DNA of 64,000 bases from Lanius collurio (Eukaryota > Chordata > Aves > Passeriformes > Laniidae). Numbering within the stretch: position 1 is the stretch's first letter; each line of letters opens with the position of its first letter. A program made the translations under genes and the position numbers. The notes beneath the pieces are model-generated. The model was given only the letters and a program-made list of their open reading frames with translations. It had not been told where the DNA came from and ran no database searches. Shown here piece by piece: positions 13,052 through 24,935 of this stretch. The stretch covers positions 1,762,509 through 1,826,508 of the forward strand of contig JACBWW010000050.1 in the NCBI GenBank assembly GCA_020086605.1. Direction: 5' to 3'.

Positions 13052-13410
13052 CTGGTGAACAAAGATAATCCCTGAAATTATTCAGGAGCAAGGTATCAGG
13101 GCAAATTAATAAGCAAGACAAATCACTTATCCCACAGATGAAAAATATCTTCTAGCGAACAACTGTTCACCAAATATTTACTGCTGGGAACAAATCACAA
13201 GGTAAAAGATCGTCAAAAGCCACCAAAATAAAGTCAAATCACATCAGTAAGAGAGACTTCAATTTACTTTAGTGTCTGATGCTTAAGAACAAACACTGAT
13301 GAAGGAGGAAATGCTTGAAAATCTTTATGAAAATCAGTTCTGTACAAAATTGCCTTCTTTGGAGCGTCTCTCATCTGGGTGTTTGTGTTAGGATTAAAAT
13401 TTTGCCTATT
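13052..13410. other. Unique AT-rich noncoding sequence
   Basis: Nothing recognised. Confidence 0.6.
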
Positions 13411-13413
13411 CTC

Positions 13414-13444
<31 letters not shown>
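13411..13444. repeat. Poly-T tract
   Basis: More than 30 nearly uninterrupted T residues, with a C at 13413 region's edge and one internal C near 13425. It could be the reversed poly-A tail of a retrocopy, but the adjoining sequence (13445-13800) is not recognisable as an mRNA 3' end. Confidence 0.9.
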
Positions 13445-13800
13445 GATCAATCATAAGATGTTAGAACAACCACATCAGCAGTTTTGTCAGCAGAGAACTG
13501 AAGAAAATATTCAAACATGTACTTAGCCTCAGCCTCGATGATATTTGAGGGTAGTTAAAAAGGCTTTTCAGGGAGAAATCTGATGCAATTAACCGGCTTC
13601 CGATCTGCCTTATCAGCAAATCACATATTTGTGTGTGGAGACAAATGCTGACACACAGCTCTGGAAGTTTACTGAGTTTACTGCTAGACTGAACTGAAGA
13701 GATTAAAAAGGCGTTTGAGACGGAATCTGCAAAATGAGCCTGATGAAAAAAGAATGAATTCGCTCTCACATTTCATCAAGTAGATGAAGGTGGAGAGATC
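13445..13800. other. Unique stretch, possible conserved noncoding element
   Basis: Not repetitive and not recognisably coding. It keeps several CpG dinucleotides in an otherwise CpG-poor context (around 13538, 13594, 13600, 13711 and 13720). That is weak evidence for constraint, and conservation itself cannot be seen from here. Confidence 0.25.
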
Positions 13801-14118
13801 TGCAAGAGAGGGACTCTTTGTGAGGGCCTGGAAAGACAGGACACAGGGAATGGCTTCCCATTGCCAGAGAGCAGGTTTAGATGGGATATTGGGAAGGAAT
13901 TCCTCCCTGTGAGGGTGGGCAGGCCCTGGCACAGGGTGCCCAGAGAAGCTGTGGCTGCCTCTGGATCCCTGGCAGTGCCCAAGGCCAGGTTGGATGGGGC
14001 TTGGAGCCATCTGGGCCAGTGGAAGTTGTCCCTGCCCACAGCAGGGAATTGGAAAGATGATTTTTAAGTTTCCTTCCAACCCAAACCATTCTGGAATCCC
14101 CTGGTTCTATATTCTATC
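13801..14118 (+). mobile_element. CR1 LINE 3' end (sense, about 320 bp)
   Basis: Contains the sense blocks 'tgagggcctggaaagacagg', 'atgggatattgggaaggaat', 'caggccctggcacagggtgc' and 'tggatccctggcagtgccca', and ends near 'tggttctatattctat'. It lies 750 bp downstream of another sense CR1 end. Confidence 0.95.
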
Positions 14119-17100
14119 AGAGGTGGTTCACTGATACCACAGGATCCATTCTCACTCTCAAGGAATATTTAAGAGTCACTTTTTGGATAAACAGTGGTTC
14201 TAATTTAATTTTTGATCATTTCTGTACTAGTTTTAACTCTGCAGAGTGCTGTGCAGTCACTCCTGCTCCCAGACACCATCCTGGGCCGGGTACTTCAGGT
14301 TCCCCCAGACTCATCACTCCAGAAGACACAAAATCTCCTTTATACTTCCTGTGAACTTTGGACAGCAAAGTTGTCTCTCTTTGCCTCAGTGACACTTAAG
14401 ACTGCTGTCACAAATTAATTAAAGGTGTGAAGCAAACACATTAATTAAACCCCATGAACACCTGCATGGATCCTCTCAGTCATAACTCATATCCTGTTAA
14501 ATTGCTTTTGCATAATAACAGACCTACTCTGGGACTGAGCAGACCTGAAAAGGGCCCTCCTGGAAGCAGCCAGGAAAAAAACCCTCCCTTGCAGGGGCTT
14601 TGGCTTGGCCATGGCCTTGGAACAGGGCCCAACCTCATCAAAAACTATGAGAATGTTTTAAGCACACTTGAGACAAGATAATTTCAAATGAAGGTGACAC
14701 TTGTGGTCTGAGGCAGCCAGTGAAACACCATGATTTGGAGAGGGTTCTGCTTGGGGACTGAAGATTTAGTGGCGTGTCAAGCTCAAAGTCAACACAGCAG
14801 AATTTAATGCTGTGTAAATGGGAGCCAAAGACAAAGCCCTCGTGAATCCACGGGATAGATGTGCACGTCTCCCACAGCTGCCTTCTCCAGCACCAGGGCT
14901 TTACTCAGAAATAACCATTATTCCTAGCAAAAAGAAAACACTATTGATTTTCAGTCCTCACTGAATCTTTCTGAAGTATTTTTTACATGAGAGAAAGCTT
15001 TAGCAGTTTTTAAATTAAAATTCTCTCTTTTTATTTTTTTTTTTTAACCCCCTTAAAAACCTGGTCAGGTGAAACTGTGAGCACAGCCAGAACTGGATAC
15101 ATTTCAGACTGATGCTTGAAGGAAGGAGTAAGTCAGAAATGGCCAATCCATGTCCCAGAAAGACGTGCAGGACCCCAAAGAGCTGGAATGTTTCTGACAG
15201 TCAGTGACATTTCTCCCCACGGGCTGCCTTGCAATAGTCACACAGAGCTCCCTCTCACAGAGTGCCTTGGCTCCCTTTAGCTTCATCTTGTGATTTCACC
15301 TGGCAGCTTTCAGCTCTCCCCAGCAGCTGAAGGATGTGGATAAAACATGGGAAACACTGCAAGAAAACAAAGCTGTCTCTTGTAATATTTGAAAGCATTT
15401 TTTAGGTGAAGTTTCAGTGATGCTTCAGCACAGCAGCTTGGTGAAAGTGGAGACGTGTTTTAGTTATGAGTTTCAATGAAGCTGAGGTTATTTCTTCCTC
15501 TTTCTTATAAACTAGACAGTCTTAGGAGTAAATAACACCCCGTGCTGGGGAAGTGTAAGATAAATGCATCTTCAAATCAGGGCATCCATCCTGCTATGGA
15601 TTTTTTATCCATTTTTTAACATGTGTGATGCATATTCTCAATTTCCTTTCAGCCAGACTTCTCTCTTGCACCTGTCTTTGATTTCAGAGACATCCTATTT
15701 TCCCCAGTTTCATATCTATGTGGTGCCTGTCTGAAAAGGCTGTGTTCACACTAGCTCAAAGCATGTTGACTTTGTTCCTGGTCTTTTACTACATGAAAAT
15801 TGTTAAACTTTCCTGGGAACACACTAATTATCACTGGATGTAATTATTTTTAAATCAGATGTCATTTATTCTGATTTTGTTTTGATCAGGAAACAGTTCC
15901 AACAAATTGCTTGGAGGATTGATTTCAATTAAACTTATTTTTGAAAAACTTTAATCAAAAATTAATCCTTGATGAACAAAACAAAGGACTAAGCAAGCTA
16001 AATGCTTGTAGAGTTTAAACAGTCTCAGCAGTTCTCAGGGCTGAGAAGACTTGCCTCATTTCCAGGTTTTCTTGCTTTCTTTTTCTCACTGAAAAAAAGT
16101 GAAAGAGAGAAGAGCTGAAATTACAAGCCTAAGTGCTTGTTTGTTGATGCTTCCCTTTTCTTGCTGTGCTACAAAAAAAAAACCAAAAAACCCAACAAAA
16201 CCCAAAAAAAGCCAGACAGAGAGAGGGAAAAAAGACTCTTATGGAGTCTTGTGGCAAGAAGGCCTTTAAAATGAAGCTAAATTAAGTTGTTTGAAATGTG
16301 ACCTTTGGCAAAATGTTTCAGTTTTTCTCATTCCCTTTCCATTCCCCCACCTCAGTGCTGCTCCTGTTTGTAGAGCGCAGCTAATTTAGAGCATCTGCCT
16401 CTGAACATGATGAGGTTGTTATGGAGAGCACTGCTGTGCTGGGGAAGATTTCTGTGGAAAAGCAGGACCCCTCCTTTGTTTGATGGAGGCTGCAAGGTGT
16501 CTGTGCCAAAGAGCTGAATCCCAGCACAGCCAGTTTGTTTGGGAGTCTCGGGCATGACAAACCAGGGAGCTTCTGGGCCAGAGATTGCCACGGACACTGG
16601 AGGGAGAGTGGGAGGATGAAAGCTGGACCAGAGGCAAAGAGATAAGGAAAGGCAGCAGGAAGCATCTAAAGAGCTTCCAAAACATATGAAGTAGAAGGTT
16701 CTGGGTGTAGGAGCCTTTCCTGAGGAGGCTGCTGGTTAACTGGGGATCTGTTGGGATATTCACAGCAAAAATGCTGGGGTACCTGGCTGATTTGAAGGGG
16801 AGTGTCTGTCTCCATGGCAGTGCTTTCTGTCTGGCTGGTTATAGCAGTAGGAGAGGGCCAAGGAACTCTGATTCTGGTACCAAGCTCACTGAGATGCTTT
16901 GGAAATTCCATTTACACCTGGAGGCAAAGCTGAAGTAGACCCAGAGGGTCACCCTGGTTTTGGGGCTGCATTAGTGGTGATGTGTGTCTGTGGTGGTGAG
17001 TCACCTTTCTGCTGAGGGTGACTCAGGATGAATACAGGTTCTCCTTTCTCTGGACACCCAGAGAAAGCAAAGCCAGGGGCAAGTTTGCCTCATTTGTATT

Positions 17101-18239
17101 CCAGAGCTACTTCCCAGACTGCATCCCTGATGTCTGAGCAACCTTGACTCGCTGAGGAGAAAAGCTCAAAGTTTTGGAATGAAAGGGTGTAATGAGTGTT
17201 TTCCCAAAGCAAGGAGAGCAGGGAGCACAGCTCTGCAGAAGGGCAGGAATCCACCTGAGTGGGTTCATTCCCAGTGTTTTGTGTGAAGAATGAATGAGCC
17301 CTTCCCCTTTCATAGATCACTTCAGTGCTTCTCAGATTTCACTTTCTACCCAAAGAGAAAATAAAAACTCCAAAACCAACTTTATAGAGGTTGGTAACAT
17401 TCACAAACTTTTATCTTTCCTAGAATCAGGAGGAAACTGAAATCTGAACTTTCTTTACAAATGTATTTTAAGAACTCGTTTTTAATCTTTGTGTCTTTCC
17501 AAGTGTTATAAATAGACCCATATTATCAATGTTGTGATTTTTTTCACAAAGCAAACTTCCCATTGTTGCTCTGCATTCCTTGCTAGGCTCAATCTACTCT
17601 TACCCTATTTATTGTCTTCCATAGAAGCTTGAAAAGTTTTGGATCACTGACTTAATTTTCAATATGTCCTTTCCTGGTGCTGTGATGGCACAAGAGGAAA
17701 TCTCTGTGCTCAAAGCAGACTCAAAGCAACCCAAAGCTTTCCAGACTGCAGAGAGACTCTAAACCAGGTAACAGAATCATCTGGTGCCTGTGGGGATATT
17801 CTGACTCAGTGTGGACCTACAGGGTTATGATTTGGAACACACAGGTCCCAGTCCTGCAGTTTTAAGTGCAGAGTGCAGTCAGAGCCCCCCATTAGAGTCA
17901 ATACATATAAGCTGAGGTAAGTCTAAGCCTGTTACACTGATGCCATCTATTTTTATTTTTGTTTGTTTCCCTTGTATCTCCGTTTCATTTATTTTTCACA
18001 AAGTGCTTCCTCTATCTGTTTGTCTGAGATATCACATTTCTGCTAAGTCCAATTATTTGTGTGCATTTCTTTTTCTGCCATAGTTCAGTCCTCCCTGGTT
18101 TTGATCTCTTGCAGGAATCCACACTTTTATTCCTCTCCTCTCTGGGAAAAAAACCGTGCCTTAGAGCCACCAGACAGTAATTATGTGCATAGTGTACCAC
18201 TTTCTCTTGCATTTAGAGTAGTTGCAGTGGTAAATAATA
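14119..18239. other. Unique noncoding sequence, 4.1 kb
   Basis: No repeat family or gene recognised. An A-rich tract interrupted by C lies at about 16171-16209, and a T-rich tract at 15028-15046. The 16.3-17.3 kb part is more GC-balanced and holds several overlapping short minus-strand frames, none with a recognisable domain. Confidence 0.55.
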
Positions 18240-19130
18240 TTGTATTTCTCTTTAGTATTCAGGGAGCAGAGAGGATGGGCCCGGCGTGACCATCCCCGGG
18301 CAGATCAGAGGACAGACACGAGGCTTCTCCGTGTGTCATTCCAGTGCCCTGTTAACCCCGGCCGCCAGCAGCAACCCACAGAAACAACTGGTTTCAGGAG
18401 GGCCAGGTTCCAATCTCTTTACTCCTGCTGGACAGCACCTCACTGAATGAAGGCATTTCCGAGTCCAAAGTGGGTCTGTGACACGAATAAAGCCACCACA
18501 TCTGCCCTCCAATCTCAGCGTCCACGTGAATGCATGAGACTGCAATTTCATGTTTGAAGTGGCTGAAACTGGTGGAAACAGCCAAACTCCAATTACATTT
18601 CAGACAAAAAAGCCTGATTAAGCTCTGTGTTTTCTGCTGCAGTAAAACATGTGAAATACAAAAATTCCCAAGAGGCAGGAAGCACAAAAATGCTGCTTCT
18701 TGTTTATTTGCTTGGTGTGACGGCGCAATTTGGAGTGGGCTGCGCCGAGCCGGGGGGAACAAAAGCTTTGCCCTCCTACCCTGCTCCTCTGTGCATCTTC
18801 CCAGCCCTGTTACAGATTTCATAATGGACCTGGAGATAATTTCAAGCTCCCATTGATCTGAGATGAGTCAGACAAGCCAGCGTGATGATGAAGCAGGCGG
18901 CAAAATTCTGGCGTGAGAGGGAGAAGACGAGAACTTGCTCATGCAGAGATGTTCCCTGCTCTCAGCAAACATGGAAATCTGAAGTTAGTTTTTCACTGGC
19001 CTTTGGGCAGCAAAAATAAATGATCACTTCCATTTACATCCCACGCCTGGGTGAGCTTTGTCTCACACTGCTAAAATAACAGCAGGTTGACGTTAAAAAC
19101 CTGAAATGATGTGGCAAATCTTCGCTGCCC
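18240..19130. promoter_or_regulatory. CpG-bearing unique block, candidate regulatory element
   Basis: CpG dinucleotides cluster at 18281-18364 (at least seven) and again at 18721-18752 (about six), well above the surrounding sequence. The second cluster includes an inverted pair GGCGCA (18722-18727) and TGCGCC (18741-18746). A TGAGTCAG AP-1-like site lies near 18863-18870. It is too short and sparse to be a standard CpG island. An enhancer, a minor promoter or a conserved noncoding element are all possible, and function is inference. Confidence 0.25.
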
Positions 19131-19210
19131 CAATTAGTATTTTTCCATAACTGCAAAACAAGATGTTAATTGTTCAAAATACATGAACAATACTGGCAGC
19201 AAATGTTTGT

Positions 19211-19388
19211 TGCCCAGAGAAGCTGGGGCTGCCCCTGGATCCCAGGAAGAGTCCAAGGCCAGGTTGGACAGGGCTTGGAGCAACCTGGGAGAGTGGAAGG
19301 TGTCCCTGCCCACGGCAGGGGATTTGAATTGGATGAACTTTAGGATCCCTTCCAACCCAGGCCATTCCAAAATTCTGTGATACTCTGA
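19211..19388 (+). mobile_element. CR1 LINE 3' end (sense)
   Basis: Starts at 'tgcccagagaagctggggct' and ends in 'aattctgtgatactctga', a decayed CR1 terminal repeat. Its 3' end faces the antisense CR1 piece at 19676, with an assembly gap between them. Confidence 0.93.
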
Positions 19389-19658
19389 CTTGCTGGCTTT
19401 GTGGTCATGGTTTTTTCCACACTTCATTACAAGAAGACTTCGTCCCCAATTATTTCCTCTTACTGCACCTCACCTGTCACGTGTTTCTTATGTTGCCCCA
19501 AAATCCTATGCTGTCTTAGTGCCCTTGCTTTTTATGCAACTCTAACAACAGCTTAAAAGTGAGATTTTTCACTTCTCACACCATGTCCCTCCTTCCCCGT
19601 ACTCTACTTTAGTGCAAATTCCATAATGCAAGAAGGAGGAAAAGAAATCGAGTAGAAA

Positions 19659-19675
19659 TTTTTTTTTTTTNNNNN
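19659..19675. other. Poly-T tract running into an assembly gap (5 N)
   Basis: A run of T is followed by five N at 19671-19675, then directly by the interior of an antisense CR1. The gap probably hides the missing CR1 3' portion and an uncertain length of T-tract. Confidence 0.9.
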
Positions 19676-19747
19676 GGACTCCAGGGGCAGCCACAGCTTC
19701 TCTGGCCAACCTGTGCCAGGGCCTCACCTCCCTCTCAGTAAAGAATG
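19676..19747 (-). mobile_element. CR1 LINE internal fragment (antisense), cut by assembly gap
   Basis: Begins mid-element at 'ggactccaggggcagccac' right after the N run and ends at 'ccctctcagtaaagaatg'. The expected 3' blocks are missing because of the gap, not necessarily because of biology. Confidence 0.88.
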
Positions 19748-20621
19748 TAATTGCTTTCCATGGAATAGGTTTATAATCAGGAAGAAAGCCTTGGGAGTGT
19801 CCTGGATTCCACATATTTCCATGTATTTCTTTTCACAGTGTCTAAACTGAACTTTTCTAGAGGTTTTTGGAAAGAAAACCAGAGCCAGAAGGTGTTCTAG
19901 GTTGTCATGGATGTAATTGAGCAAGCATGGGGCTTTGTGCTCCACACTGGGAGCTGAATTTCCTGCCTCAATTAAATCAAAAAGGACTAAAAAGCCTTCT
20001 TAGCACAAGTATTGACATAACTAAATTTCTGTATTTGAAGAAGAGAGGTGTCCTTCAGACAGAAGGGCAAACTAAGCAAGAGTGGAAAATTATTTCAAAA
20101 GGACAGAGGAAGCTACTCCATCTTCAGGAGTTGAAATGGTGCATAAGATTTCGAGTTTTCCCTGGTAATTATTCAACTGTAACCTTCTCAATGCCTTGTC
20201 ACTTCTTAATTTATTCTGTATTGTAAACACCTGCAGGCGCAGATGGCTAAGCTATTCTCTAAAGCTTTGGCTATTTTGCACTGCTAAAATGAGGTAGGGC
20301 ACTGGTGCAATACAGATTAAGTTTATTGTGGAGATCTGATGGAATATTCACACTTCCACATGTTTGCAGACAGGAGGATGATTCTTTATGAGTCTGTCCC
20401 AGCAAACTGGCATAGGATCCTTCAGCAACCCCCTTCCCTTAGGCAATAACTTCTGGTGACTGAGTTATTTTTCATTAATCTTTTATTTCAGTTATTTTTT
20501 TCACCCTTGATTGGGGGTAGCAATATTGCTCTGTGCCAAATTTTGATTTCTGTGCTTGCACAATTTCTGGCAAGGCAGCAGGACTCTGATTCACATTGTA
20601 TCCCCGGCCTCTGTTATGGAG
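19748..20621. other. Unique noncoding sequence
   Basis: Nothing recognised. Confidence 0.6.
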
Positions 20622-21156
20622 TCATGGAATCAGGGAGTGGTTTGGGTTGGAAGGGACCTCAAAGCTCATCCAGTGCCACCCCTGCCGTGGCAGGGACACC
20701 TTCCACTGTCCCAGGGTGCTCCAAGACCCATCCAACCTGGCCTTGGACACTGCCAGGGATCCAGGGCAGCCACAGCTCCTCTTGGCACCCTTTGCCTTGC
20801 CACCCTCACAGGGAACAATTCCTTCCCAATATCCCATCCATTCCTGCCCTCTGGAAGTGGGAAGCCATTCCCCCTTGTCCTGTCACTCCTGATGAATTGT
20901 CCCTCCCTGGCTTCCCTGTAGCCCCTTCAGACCCAGGAAGGTGCTGTGAGGTCTCCACACAACCTTCTCTTCTCCAGGTTGAACATTCCCAGCTCTCCCA
21001 TCCCAGTTCCATTAGGGAGGTGCTCCAGCCCCTTCAGCAGCTCCATGGCCTACTCTGGACTTGCTCCAACAGTTCCATGTCCTTGTGTCTGGGTCACCAG
21101 AACAGGACACAGAGCTCCAGGTGGGGTCTCACCAGGGCAGAGCAGAGGGGGAGAAT
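20622..21156 (-). mobile_element. CR1 LINE 3' end (antisense, about 535 bp)
   Basis: One of the longest copies. It runs from 'tcatggaatcagggagtggt' and 'tttgggttggaagggacctc' through the usual blocks to 'cttctcttctccaggttgaa', 'gtgctccagccccttcagca' and 'caggtggggtctcaccaggg', which lie deeper in the CR1 3' region. The 243-codon frame over it is antisense to the element and is not a gene. Confidence 0.97.
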
Positions 21157-22966
21157 GTGCAGTTCCATCTTAGCAAACAATGTTTAATGGATCTGTTGCA
21201 TTTTCTGATAAGTAAAATGAGGGGGAAAAAAATCAATTCCCATCATTTGCCGCAGGCAGCCCTTGGAGGCTGTGACCTGAATTCCAGCAGAGCTGGGCAG
21301 GATGGACCTGGATCCTGACTAGTAATGGACATGGCTGCAGCATGGAGAACAACATCGATTTCTGTTACCTTTATCACTGTGTTCATCACAATCAAATCCC
21401 TCCCCATGCACCAAGGGCAGAGGAAAGAGGGGATTAAATGTCACTTCTGACCTCCACCAGTCAACTCCCTGGATTCCTTAAGAATACTCATTCTCTCCCA
21501 GTGGGTACCTATGCACTGGGAAATATGCCCGGTATGTGTATTAAATAGAATGGAAAATTTATTACAACAACAAAAAAAATTGGAACAAAATTCTATTTTC
21601 ACCAAAAGTAACAAGATGTTGTGGGTTTTGCATATTTCCTTTGTTTTTATTAAATTACTCAAAACTAGCTGATGGTTCACAAACCTACTGCAAATAATGT
21701 CTTTAATACACAGTAACCATCTAAGAATAAGGAAAAAATGCTTTTTTTTCCCACAGATTAGAAGTACGTTGTGTTTATTATGCTAATTTGGGGATTGGAG
21801 ACAGCAAATTGAAGTATCATTTTTCCAGTTCATTAAGATTTGACTTTTGACTACTGCTCTGCAATTGATTAGTTTAATTATGCAGATACCAAATGTTCTG
21901 AAGGCCATGAACATGGCCACATTCTACCTATGATAAAATGTGCTGTTGGTAAAAGATAATGAGAGTTTTTCCAGAGAGGGAACTGCTCCATTTGGCTGGA
22001 AGTCCGAAATCCACCATCTCTTGTCAACACAAGCCATCGTGGTATCCTGTAATTAATACATGGAGCATACATGTTCTTTGAGTGATGGAAATTACACCTA
22101 AAGTGACAATTAGTCTCCACCACAGAGCAAGACTTTCACACTCCATTAAGAATAAAATTAGGAATAGCATTTTCTCAGCATAATCCATGGTCATTATAAA
22201 GCCATCCATGGGGATCAAGAATTGTGGTTGTTATTGAAATATATCATTATAACAAGGGTAATGATTGCAGTATTCATCCAGCTGTAGTCATCAGTTGCTC
22301 TTTTTTGCTCTGATTTGAGAAGAAAAAATGTGCAATTAAAAAGCACATAGTCACAGAAAAGTCACTGCAATTATTTTTGTGCCACTTCTGCGCTTTAGAA
22401 CTTCATTTTCCAGAAAGTTCAAGAAAGAGGCAAAATAAACACAATTTGGTTTTCTCAGAGAAATAAATGATACTTCAAGTGCTATATAAGTTAATTGATG
22501 GGATCCAGCATGTGAACGTAGATGTTAAATGAAACAATGTAAGCATGTGACTAATCACCATCTCTCTTTCCCTTTCCTTGCACTCCTGGTTCTCATGAAA
22601 TGACATCACTCCATATTTTTAAAAACAAATCCAATCTTGATCAAGGGTTGGCACCAGAAGGGATGCACATTGACGGTGGTGCAGAACCATCACTGAGCAA
22701 AGGAGCTCTCCTGTGAGTCCAACACATGGTCCATGCCTGAAGCTTTGGTCACACAGTGAAATTGGTGTCTTGTTTCTTTCTGCTGACTGGCAGGGTTCAT
22801 TCCCTGGGCACCTCAGCACCTTCAGGAGAACTTTCTCCTGAGATTGATCAGGCAGAGCTTGTGCAGGTATTGGAAATCTCCAGTCTGATCCTATGGGTTA
22901 TGTACCCAGATGTTTCCTAATTCACCTTGTCTTTATTTTGTGCAAATATTATCAGTCCATGACCTT
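21157..22966. other. Unique AT-rich noncoding sequence
   Basis: No repeat recognised. 21,850-22,500 is AT-rich with many TAATTA/ATTAAT-type words and an even texture. It could be a conserved noncoding element, but nothing in the single sequence proves it. Confidence 0.5.
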
Positions 22967-23500
22967 CATAGAACCATCAAAGTATTATGAAGTGGCCTGG
23001 GTTGGAAGGAACCTTCAAGCCCATCCAGTCCCACCCCCTCCCATGGGTAGGGACACTTTCCACTAGCCCAGATGGCTCCAAGCCCCATCCAACCTGGCCT
23101 TGGATACTTCCAGGGATCCAGGGGCAGCCACAACTTCTCTGGGCACCCTGTGCCAGGACCTCTCCACCCTCACAGGGAACAGTTCCTTCCTTATATCTAG
23201 TTTCAATCTTTCCTCTCTTTCAGTGTGACGCCATTCCCTCTTGTCCTCTCACTCCATCCCTTGCAAACAGTTTGTCTCCATGTTTTCTGTAGGTTCCCTT
23301 CAGTCACTGGAAGGACACAACTGGGTCACCCCAACACTTCTGTTCTCCAGGCTGAACAATTCTCAGCCAATTCAACTCTCTCAGCCTTTCCTCACAGCAG
23401 AGCTGCTCCATCCCTCTAATCACCTTGGTGCCTCCTCTGGACTTGCTCCAACAGACCCATGCCTTTCCTGTGCTGGTGACCCCAGCTCTGAGGTCCCCAG
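22967..23500 (-). mobile_element. CR1 LINE 3' end (antisense, about 530 bp)
   Basis: Same extent and orientation as the copy at 20622: 'gcctgggttggaaggaacct', 'ccaacctggccttggatact', 'cactccatcccttgcaaaca', 'cttctgttctccaggctgaa' and 'ctcctctggacttgctccaa', ending near 'ccagctctgaggtccccaga'. More diverged than the copy at 20622. Confidence 0.96.
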
Positions 23501-24440
23501 ATGTTCTTTCTGGTGTTTCTTTTGACCAGTCCCCTTCAAGTTTGATAGTTTACATTTTATTGTCCAAATCCCTTTAAACCAAACAGTTCCTTTCATTTTA
23601 CACCACTAACCTTAAACTGATGGCTCACAAATCTGTCCCCAGATGGGGTTTCCTTGACATGGAGGAAAGCCTGTTTCAGGTGACCAAAAAACTTTCCATC
23701 CTCCATGCCTTCATCATTTTAAAGGTGTTCAAACTGAATGTTGGTTTTTAATCCTATAGAGTCTGACTGTAGGTCCTGATTCAGGAAAAATCATTGCAGG
23801 CCAGTTTAATTTCAGACTTAAATTTCTTGGGTGTCAGTGAAGTGTGAGTGCACTGACTGTACCCTCCTATCAGGCGTTTTCTCAAGCTTTCTAGGGTCCT
23901 GTGTTTTTCTCTACCACCCTCTTTCCACTACAGAATCCCTTTTCTTATTGTGCTGGTCTCCAAAACAGCCTGCCTGTAATCTGCTGAGCTCTCCTGCCTC
24001 AGTGAAAGCATCCTGGAAAGGCATCTTGCAAGATTTTGGGTAGTTACACCAACCAGCACTGGGTGAAACTGGTTTTGTTGACACAACATCTGGGGTTTGT
24101 GCATAATGGGGACACGTTACTGAGATTTCATCTCCTGCCATACAATTAATAGCCCTGAACATATGTTTTATGGGGACATTTCCAACAACCTTTGCTGGAT
24201 AACAGGGGTGTTTAAAGGATGTTCCCTTTTCTGCCTGCATTCAGCTGAGGTGCAAGTGCAGTTCTGAGAGGTCAGATCTGATGGTAAATGTTTCACTTGG
24301 GTTTTATGGACCTGTTTGCCGATGTTTGCTGGCAAATAGGAAATTAGGAAAGGCAGCAGAATCATGAATACATTTAATTCTTCCCATCTAAACCAAATCA
24401 ATTCAGACTGTAAACCAGGCATGTATTTCTAGTAGCAGAG
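23501..24440. other. Unique noncoding sequence
   Basis: Nothing recognised. Confidence 0.6.
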
Positions 24441-24935
24441 TGATGCCTTTTCCTGGTCTTAAAAATTAAGAGCCAGACACGGTTAAGGGAAAAAGGGGTT
24501 TTTACCTTGGTATTTAATAAGGACCCTTATGGTGCACCACTTTGCCAAGGTGGAATGCACCGAAATGCACACACACGATAGATCACATATACAACTTATA
24601 GACCTTGCAAATTAGCATATCTAACAAAGATTCCCTAATGAGAGGCCTGAATGAATAGCGTGATATCCCCCCTGGATGGGCCCATCTTAGGTTACAGGAT
24701 GTGTTCTAGAGAGGACCTTGGCTTCTCAGGAGAGCGTAGGGCTGTCTGGCCTCCAACTGCGAGGCCTCCAGGAGGTTTGGTCTCCTGGCTGAAATGAATG
24801 TTAGGACTATGCTAAATTATTGGGCTTAAAGAAGTGCAAGTATGCATGCTAAAAGCACTGAGGATACATAAAGGCTATATAAAGGGTATATAAAAGGTAT
24901 ATAAAAGAAAAGGCAAAAAAATCATCACGGCATCA
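24441..24935 (-). mobile_element. Probable solo LTR of an endogenous retrovirus
   Basis: A 495-bp segment bounded by the perfect inverted heptamers TGATGCC (24441-24447) and GGCATCA (24929-24935), which gives the TG...CA ends typical of LTRs. On the minus strand there is an ATTAAA polyadenylation-like word, from 'tttaat' near 24512, about 70 bases from the 3' end. Texture and composition differ from the flanks. I see no clean target-site duplication and no internal retroviral coding sequence, so this would be a solo LTR. Confidence 0.45.
24868..24908. repeat. Short tandem repeat of a TATATAAA-containing 11-mer
   Basis: Three to four imperfect copies of 'ggtatataaa' with slightly varying spacing, inside the proposed LTR. 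The TATA-like words come from the repeat, and I see no evidence of a promoter. Confidence 0.75.

Noticed and set aside
20456..21187. 243-codon plus-strand open frame
   Set aside because: Most of it lies on an antisense CR1 3' end. The predicted peptide is the familiar Pro/Trp/Ser-rich translation of that repeat and recurs in fragments at other CR1 copies.
24868..24908. Clustered TATA boxes as a promoter
   Set aside because: They are units of a short tandem repeat in an LTR-like segment, with no other promoter evidence.
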